Below, in pieces: positions 1-3,822 of a stretch of DNA of 5,905 nt (position 1 is the first letter of the stretch; the number at the start of each line of letters is the position of its first letter). Source of the stretch: an uncultured Actinomycetes bacterium (GTDB lineage Bacteria; Actinomycetota; Actinomycetes; Nanopelagicales; Nanopelagicaceae); contig CAJAFH010000073.1 in the NCBI GenBank assembly GCA_903939005.1, positions 1 through 5,905 of the forward strand. The letters run 5' to 3'. The translations under genes and the position numbers were made by a program. The notes beneath the pieces were generated by a model. It ran no database searches. It had not been told where the DNA came from and worked only from the letters and a program-made list of their open reading frames with translations.

Positions 1-363
1 GATGGTTTTGGCCATGTAAATAACGCAACTTATTTAACTTACATCCAAGAAGCTCGTGCTAATTTCACTTGGTATTCGCGTAAAGAAGCTGGGCTAGAGC
101 CAGTTTTTTCTGACATGGTGGTTGGTCGCGCTGAAGTAGATTTCATCGTGCCGATTTATGAAGGTGGCTTTGATTTAGATGTGGCAATTTGGGTGGCAAA
201 GATTGGCAACTCATCATTTGATTTAGTTTATGAATTATCTAGCCCACTTGGCTTACATGCTCGTGGTCGCACAGTTCAGGTAGCCGTATCAATGGAAACC
301 AAGAAATCACGGCCGCTAAGGCAAGAAGAGCGTGACTTTTTAACTGGATACCTAGAGGCTTAA
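1..363 (+). CDS. Acyl-CoA thioesterase, 4HBT-like hotdog fold (5' partial)
   Basis: Reading frame 1 is open from the first base to a TAA at 361-363, giving 120 visible residues; the start lies outside the window. The first visible residues read DGFGHVNNATYL and are followed by YIQEAR. This is the hallmark of the 4-hydroxybenzoyl-CoA thioesterase/YbgC hotdog family, in which the Asp of the D-x-x-G-x-V motif is the usual catalytic residue; here it is the very first visible codon. Members hydrolyse acyl-CoA thioesters in the cytoplasm, usually as dimers or tetramers, but the substrate cannot be told from sequence. Family members are about 130-150 residues, so perhaps 10-25 N-terminal residues are missing. 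The ATG at 115 is internal, because the motif lies upstream of it. The next gene starts 3 nt downstream, so the two are probably cotranscribed. Confident of the fold, unsure of the substrate. Confidence 0.88.
   Translation, partial: DGFGHVNNATYLTYIQEARANFTWYSRKEAGLEPVFSDMVVGRAEVDFIVPIYEGGFDLDVAIWVAKIGNSSFDLVYELSSPLGLHARGRTVQVAVSMETKKSRPLRQEERDFLTGYLEA
354..358 (+). promoter_or_regulatory. Ribosome binding site of the alpha-glucosidase gene
   Basis: AGAGG lies 8 nt before the ATG at 367 and inside the last codons of the thioesterase gene. It supports that ATG as the start and tight coupling of the two genes. Confidence 0.55.
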
Positions 364-366
364 CTC

Positions 367-2040
367 ATGCAATTAGCACCACGTTCGACGCGTCTTTGGT
401 GGCGCGATGCGGTTACTTATCAAATTTATATTCGCTCGTTTGCCGATAGCAATGGCGATGGCATTGGTGACATCAACGGAATTCGTTCGCGTCTGCCTTA
501 CTTAAAAGAACTTGGCATAGATGCAATTTGGATTACGCCTTGGTTTCCTTCCCCGCAGAAAGATCATGGTTACGACGTAGCCAATTACTTTGATATCGAA
601 CCTGATTACGGCACGTTAGCTGATGCCAAAGCGCTTATTGCTGAAGCGCATGCAATTGGCATTCGCATATTGCTCGACATTGTTCCCAACCACTGCAGCG
701 ATCAACACGAATGGTTTCAGGCCGCCCTTAAAGCAGCACCTGGCAGCAAAGAGCGCGAGCGCTTTCATTTCCTTGATGGCAAAGGTAAAGATAGCGAACT
801 GCCACCAAATAACTGGCCATCTGTTTTTGGCGGGGTTGCTTGGCAACGAGTAATCGAAGCTGATGGCAAACCAGGGCAGTGGTACTTACATCTCTTTGCT
901 ACCGAACAACCAGATTTCAATTGGGAAAATGCCGAAGTTCGCGAACACTTCGAAAACATTTTAAAGTTCTGGCTTGATCTCGGAATTGATGGTTTCCGTA
1001 TCGATGTGGCACACGCCATGATTAAAGCCGAAGGTCTGCCAGACATCGTTGAACCAGATGCGAGCAATGAGATGTTGTCGGCAACGCAACATCCATTCTG
1101 GGATCAAGAAGGTGTACATGACATTCACCGATCTTGGCGCAAAATTCTTGATTCATACCCAGGTGATCGAATGGCAGTTGCTGAAGCATGGGTAAGTCCG
1201 GCAACTCGCATTGCTCGTTACTTACGCCCTGATGAACTCGCGAATTCATTTAACTTTGATTTCCTAATTACTTTGTGGGATGCCCCTGAAATTAAGGGTC
1301 GCATCATTACTTCAATGGCAGCAATGGCCGAAGTTGGCGCACCATCTTCTTGGGTGTTTAACAATCACGATTTAGTTCGTTCGGTTGATCGCTTTGATTT
1401 AGGTCTACTAAATGTTGATAAATCAACGTTGCACCGCCAAGGCGATGCGAAGAAATTTAATTTAGAACGTGGAACTCGTCGTGCCAGAGCTGGTGCGCTA
1501 CTGATGTTGGCGTTGCCAGGTGGTGCTTATGTTTACCAAGGCGAAGAGTTAGCGTTGCCGGAAGTGCGCGATATTCCAGAAGATCGCTTAACTGACCCAC
1601 GCTGGGTAATGAGCGGCAAAGTCGATCGCGGTCGCGATGGTTGTCGCGTGCCGCTGCCTTGGCATCATGAACCAACAGGTGCGTTTGGTTTCTCAGCAAA
1701 TGAATCTTTAAAGCCAGTTGAAGCTTGGTTGCCGCAGAGCGAGTGGTGGGGCAAGTTTGCAGCTTCACTGCAAGATGGAAAACCTGAATCCACTCTGACT
1801 ATGTATCGCAAAGCTCTGGCTATTCGCAAGGCCGAAGCTGGTTTAGGGGACGGCCCAATGACTTGGCTTGATGTAAACGATGAAGTTTTAGCATTTACTC
1901 GCCCCGGTAATTTCACTTGCTATGTGAACTTCGGAGCTGAGATTGATTTACCAGCGGGTGCAGAGATATTGGTTTCTAGCGCTCCACTTAGCGGAAATAA
2001 ATTACCAACCGATACTGCAGTCTGGTTGCGACTTAATTGA
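367..2040 (+). CDS. aglA: Alpha-glucosidase, glycoside hydrolase family 13 (AglA type)
   Basis: A complete 557-residue GH13 enzyme, a normal length for the family. It should release glucose from maltose, isomaltose or short maltodextrins by a retaining mechanism. The conserved regions appear in order: a Ca-site-like loop D27-S-N-G-D-G-I-G-D35; region I DIVPNH (104-109); region II GFRIDVAH with nucleophile D213; region III VAEAW with acid/base E273; and region IV FNNHD with transition-state stabiliser D335. The (beta/alpha)8 barrel is followed by a short C-terminal beta domain, about 500-557. PPNNW-PSVFGG (146-156), GQWYLHLF (170-177) and GRDGCRVPLPW (422-432) are typical of actinobacterial alpha-glucosidases. 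There is no signal peptide, so it is cytoplasmic and acts on imported sugars. Val after the nucleophile is seen in alpha-1,6-acting enzymes, but this does not settle specificity. Trehalose synthase is less likely given the length and motifs. No sugar-regulator operator is visible. Confidence 0.93.
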   Translation: MQLAPRSTRLWWRDAVTYQIYIRSFADSNGDGIGDINGIRSRLPYLKELGIDAIWITPWFPSPQKDHGYDVANYFDIEPDYGTLADAKALIAEAHAIGIRILLDIVPNHCSDQHEWFQAALKAAPGSKERERFHFLDGKGKDSELPPNNWPSVFGGVAWQRVIEADGKPGQWYLHLFATEQPDFNWENAEVREHFENILKFWLDLGIDGFRIDVAHAMIKAEGLPDIVEPDASNEMLSATQHPFWDQEGVHDIHRSWRKILDSYPGDRMAVAEAWVSPATRIARYLRPDELANSFNFDFLITLWDAPEIKGRIITSMAAMAEVGAPSSWVFNNHDLVRSVDRFDLGLLNVDKSTLHRQGDAKKFNLERGTRRARAGALLMLALPGGAYVYQGEELALPEVRDIPEDRLTDPRWVMSGKVDRGRDGCRVPLPWHHEPTGAFGFSANESLKPVEAWLPQSEWWGKFAASLQDGKPESTLTMYRKALAIRKAEAGLGDGPMTWLDVNDEVLAFTRPGNFTCYVNFGAEIDLPAGAEILVSSAPLSGNKLPTDTAVWLRLN

Positions 2041-2408
2041 GTTTCTATGAAGAAGTTGGCGGGCAAGCTTTCTTTGCAGATCTAGTTTCACAGTTCTACG
2101 CACACGTAGCAACAGACCCAATTTTGCGACCGATGTATCCAGAATCGGATATGAAGGGTGCTGCTGAGCGTTTGCAGAAATTTCTCGAACAATATTGGGG
2201 CGGGCCAACTACTTATTCCGAAGAGCGCGGACACCCACGATTAAGAATACGCCATGCTGGTTTTCATATTGATCGCGCAGCTCATGGCGCTTGGATTGGT
2301 GCGATGCGAAAAGCTATTGATGGGGTTGAAATTGATGCTGCCCACAAAGAAACTTTATGGGGCTATTTAGAAATGGCAGCTGCGGGTTTAGTTAATCAAG
2401 CAGATTGA
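2037..2408 (+). CDS. glbO: Group II truncated hemoglobin (trHbO)
   Basis: A 123-residue cytoplasmic heme protein that closely resembles M. tuberculosis GlbO as I recall it: SFYEEVGG at the N terminus, FLEQYWGGP at 49-57, YSEERGHPRLRIRH at 60-73 and LEMAAAGLVN near the end. By alignment to GlbO, proximal heme ligand HisF8 is H73, TyrB10 is Y21, TyrCD1 is Y34 and TrpG8 is W86, the full set expected of a group II globin. The family binds O2 tightly and is linked to oxygen delivery, peroxide or NO chemistry; the exact role is unsettled. The start is TTG at 2037, overlapping the aglA stop as TTGA. The ATG at 2047 is out of frame and the next in-frame Met is residue 33, after essential helices. No clear Shine-Dalgarno sequence is seen, so translation is probably coupled to aglA. 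The 3' end overlaps the opposing channel gene by 13 nt. Confidence 0.95.
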   Translation: MSFYEEVGGQAFFADLVSQFYAHVATDPILRPMYPESDMKGAAERLQKFLEQYWGGPTTYSEERGHPRLRIRHAGFHIDRAAHGAWIGAMRKAIDGVEIDAAHKETLWGYLEMAAAGLVNQAD

Positions 2409-2944
2409 CTTGAGTTTCCAACTTTAAGAATTTCACCATTGCGTAGGTACCAAAGAGTGCCGTTGCTATCGCGCACAGTTGTAATACGAAGTCCAACTTT
2501 TTCAACCACACCTTTAATTTCTAGAACTTCAACGGTATCGCCGACACCATATTGATCTTCAACTAACATAAAGATTCCAGAGAGCACATCGCGCACAATT
2601 GTCTGAGCACCTAAACCGAGGGCCACGCCAATAACACCGGCAGAGGCAATAAATGGGCCTAAGTTAAATCCGAACTCACCCAGCACTGTGGCAAAAGCAA
2701 TCAGCCAAATAACTGAATTCAAGGTGCTGCTAAGAACTGTGCCAGTTGTCTTTGCCCGCTCTTTTTGACGAGCACCAACACCTCTTAAGCCAGGACGCAG
2801 ATCGGCTGTGGCCAGCCGGTTCATGGCGCGGGTAATGGCTCGCTTGCCAAAGTATTGGGTTGCGCTAGCAATTAGCAGAACCAGCAGGATGCGCAGTGGG
2901 GCACCACTAAACCAGTCGATTGCCTCTTGCAGGGTCATGTTCAT
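2396..2944 (-). CDS. MscS-family mechanosensitive channel, C-terminally short
   Basis: A 182-residue membrane protein of the small-conductance mechanosensitive channel family, which opens under membrane tension to release solutes during hypo-osmotic shock. TM1 is about residues 16-33 (LRILLVLLIASATQYFG). A basic linker with ARQKERAKT (58-66) follows, then TM2 about 74-92. The pore helix TM3 is about 96-127 and carries the Gly/Ala-rich ASAGVIGVALGLGAQ and then DVLSGIFML. The beta domain (about 128-177) has VEDQYGVGD, VEKVGLR and WYLRNGEILKVGN. The protein stops at SSQSA, where relatives normally continue into a roughly 80-100-residue cytoplasmic alpha/beta cage domain; usual lengths are about 280 or more. 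The start at 2944 (ATG AAC ATG) has a weak CAGG six bases upstream; the ATG two codons later is an alternative. The stop lies inside glbO on the other strand. Family is clear; function after the truncation is uncertain. Confidence 0.9.
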   Translation of the reverse strand: MNMTLQEAIDWFSGAPLRILLVLLIASATQYFGKRAITRAMNRLATADLRPGLRGVGARQKERAKTTGTVLSSTLNSVIWLIAFATVLGEFGFNLGPFIASAGVIGVALGLGAQTIVRDVLSGIFMLVEDQYGVGDTVEVLEIKGVVEKVGLRITTVRDSNGTLWYLRNGEILKVGNSSQSA

Positions 2945-3031
2945 AATGAGCCTGACTCTAACGAATTCTTAACCCAAAAGGCGCTAGAAATCCGCTCTTT
3001 CGTAGAACTTTTGAGGCAAGATATGGCAATC

Positions 3032-3048
3032 GGCGCGAGCCACGCGCT
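3032..3048 (+). promoter_or_regulatory. Possible 5'-leader hairpin upstream of the HNH gene
   Basis: GCGCG (3033-3037) and CGCGC (3043-3047) pair around the 5-nt loop AGCCA, and G3032/T3048 can add a G-U pair. It sits 3 nt before a second hairpin at the HNH start. The stem is all G/C in an otherwise A/T-leaning region. Whether it folds in RNA or serves as a protein-binding site is unknown; a 5-bp repeat can arise by chance. Confidence 0.3.
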
Positions 3049-3050
3049 TC

Positions 3051-3065
3051 GATCGGGGAGCGATC
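3051..3065 (+). promoter_or_regulatory. Start-proximal hairpin presenting the HNH ribosome binding site
   Basis: GATCG (3051-3055) and CGATC (3061-3065) pair perfectly around the loop GGGAG (3056-3060), and the ATG follows at once at 3066. The run GGGGAG (3055-3060) is a good Shine-Dalgarno sequence 5 nt before the start and supports this ATG. If the hairpin forms, the Shine-Dalgarno core lies in its loop. The binding site is well supported; the hairpin role is inference. Confidence 0.5.
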
Positions 3066-3581
3066 ATGTCGCGAACACTAATTCTAAACGCTACCTACGA
3101 ACCGTTAGGTGTTGTGTCAGATCGTCGCGCGCTCATTTTAGTTTTGAATCAACGTGCAACTATGGTCGAAGATTCTGGCGTTGTTCTACATTATGCAACC
3201 GGCCAAGTTTCACTGCCATCAGTTATTAGATTAAATAAATTTGTGCGCATTCCATATCGTCACGCGGTTCCACTTTCCCGGCGCGCAATCTTCGCCCGCG
3301 ATGGTGGTCGCTGTGTTTACTGCGGAAATGCCGCGACCTCGATTGATCACGTGATTCCGCGTTCTCGTGGTGGCGGCCACAATTGGGAAAATGTGGTGGC
3401 TGCATGCCATCGTTGTAATCACGCCAAAGCTGATAAACCGCTTAAAGAATTGGGCTGGCGACTTAGATCACTTCCGCGCGAACCAGTAGGTGCCGCCTGG
3501 CGAATTTTGGGCACGGGCAGAACTGAAAATCGTTGGCTGCCATATCTAGAACCATTTGGTGCGTCAGCAGCTACTGCTTAA
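3066..3581 (+). CDS. HNH endonuclease-family protein
   Basis: A 171-residue protein. The N-terminal part (about 1-68) contains LILNATYEPLGVV (5-17), a segment shared by a widespread family of chromosomal HNH proteins. The HNH domain (about 70-125) has zinc-knuckle cysteines C83-VY-C86 and C114-HR-C117 around the active-site stretch IDHVIPRSRGG (93-103), with D94/H95, N109 and N118 as the expected HNH positions. The active site therefore looks intact and the protein probably binds a structural zinc and cuts or nicks DNA. No methyltransferase, toxin partner, intein, intron or phage gene is adjacent, so a restriction or homing role is not supported; the cellular role of this family is not known to me. 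The start is fixed by GGGGAG 5 nt upstream. The small membrane gene follows on the same strand and is probably cotranscribed. Confidence 0.88.
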   Translation: MSRTLILNATYEPLGVVSDRRALILVLNQRATMVEDSGVVLHYATGQVSLPSVIRLNKFVRIPYRHAVPLSRRAIFARDGGRCVYCGNAATSIDHVIPRSRGGGHNWENVVAACHRCNHAKADKPLKELGWRLRSLPREPVGAAWRILGTGRTENRWLPYLEPFGASAATA

Positions 3582-3600
3582 GTCAATTACACTTACACCC

Positions 3601-3819
3601 ATGATGATTCAACTTATTCAAGCTGCAACTAAATTCAATATGGCGCCAGAAGATGGCACCGTTGCCGGTGAATCACTAAGCGCTGCACAGACCGCTCTTT
3701 ATTTCGTCGGTGCTCCAGTTGCCCTATTTCTTTTAATCTCAGTTATTGTCTATGCAACAACTGGTGAGCGCAAAGAAAAGACCGAGTCAAAAGACTCGGT
3801 CTTAACTCATATCGAATAG
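3601..3819 (+). CDS. Small single-span membrane protein, unknown function
   Basis: I do not recognise a named family. From the ATG at 3601 the product is 72 residues: a short N-terminal segment, then AQTALYFVGAPVALFLLISV within one hydrophobic helix (about 29-53), then a charged tail, GERKEKTESK, ending in THIE. Positive charges after the helix suggest a cytoplasmic C terminus. The start is uncertain. The same frame is open back to TTG at 3556, which would overlap the HNH gene, and ATG at 3604 and 3640 are also possible; none has a good Shine-Dalgarno sequence. The frame, helix and position 19 nt after the HNH stop support a real gene cotranscribed with it. Codons 60-68 also form a transcription terminator for the opposing aminopeptidase gene, so the tail sequence may be constrained by RNA structure as well as by protein function. 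Confidence 0.65.
   Translation: MMIQLIQAATKFNMAPEDGTVAGESLSAAQTALYFVGAPVALFLLISVIVYATTGERKEKTESKDSVLTHIE
3778..3803 (-). terminator. Intrinsic terminator of pepN, possibly bidirectional
   Basis: An 11-bp perfect inverted repeat: AAGACCGAGTC (3778-3788), loop AAAA, GACTCGGTCTT (3793-3803). Read on the minus strand it lies 19 nt after the pepN stop and runs into TCTTTTCTTTG, a T-rich tail typical of Rho-independent terminators. On the plus strand the stem is followed by CTTAACTC, a poor U-tract, so stopping HNH/membrane-gene transcripts there is less certain. The whole stem-loop lies inside the coding end of the small membrane protein. Confidence 0.85.
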
Positions 3820-3822
3820 ATA

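Larger units (their letters stand above)
2945..3065. promoter_or_regulatory. Divergent intergenic region between the channel and HNH genes
   Basis: This is the only substantial noncoding gap in the window, 121 nt, and must hold the 5' signals of both divergent genes. I saw no convincing -35/-10 pair on either strand. TTGAGG at 3011-3016 resembles a -35 but has no good -10 about 17 nt later. TAGAGT on the minus strand (2960-2955) resembles a -10 but lacks a partner and is close to the channel start. The HNH-proximal 35 nt hold two small inverted repeats, listed separately. Confidence 0.55.

Noticed and set aside
115..363. ATG at 115 as the start of an 82-residue protein
   Set aside because: The frame is open to base 1 and the upstream codons encode the catalytic hotdog motif DGFGHVNN, so 115 is internal.
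616..1916. Several minus-strand and alternate frames within aglA
   Set aside because: They lie wholly inside a strongly conserved GH13 gene and have no domain-like composition; they are shadows of it.
2396..2413. Inverted repeat TCAAG/CTTGA as a terminator between glbO and the channel gene
   Set aside because: Only 5 bp, A/T rich, with an 8-nt loop and no T-tract on either strand.
2927..3229. Plus-strand 100-residue frame across the intergenic region into the HNH gene
   Set aside because: It overlaps the well-supported HNH gene out of frame, overlaps the channel start antisense, and its product looks like no protein family.
3066..3581. HNH gene as part of a restriction, homing or toxin system
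   Set aside because: No methyltransferase, intron or intein boundary, immunity gene or phage gene is adjacent, and the neighbours are housekeeping genes.
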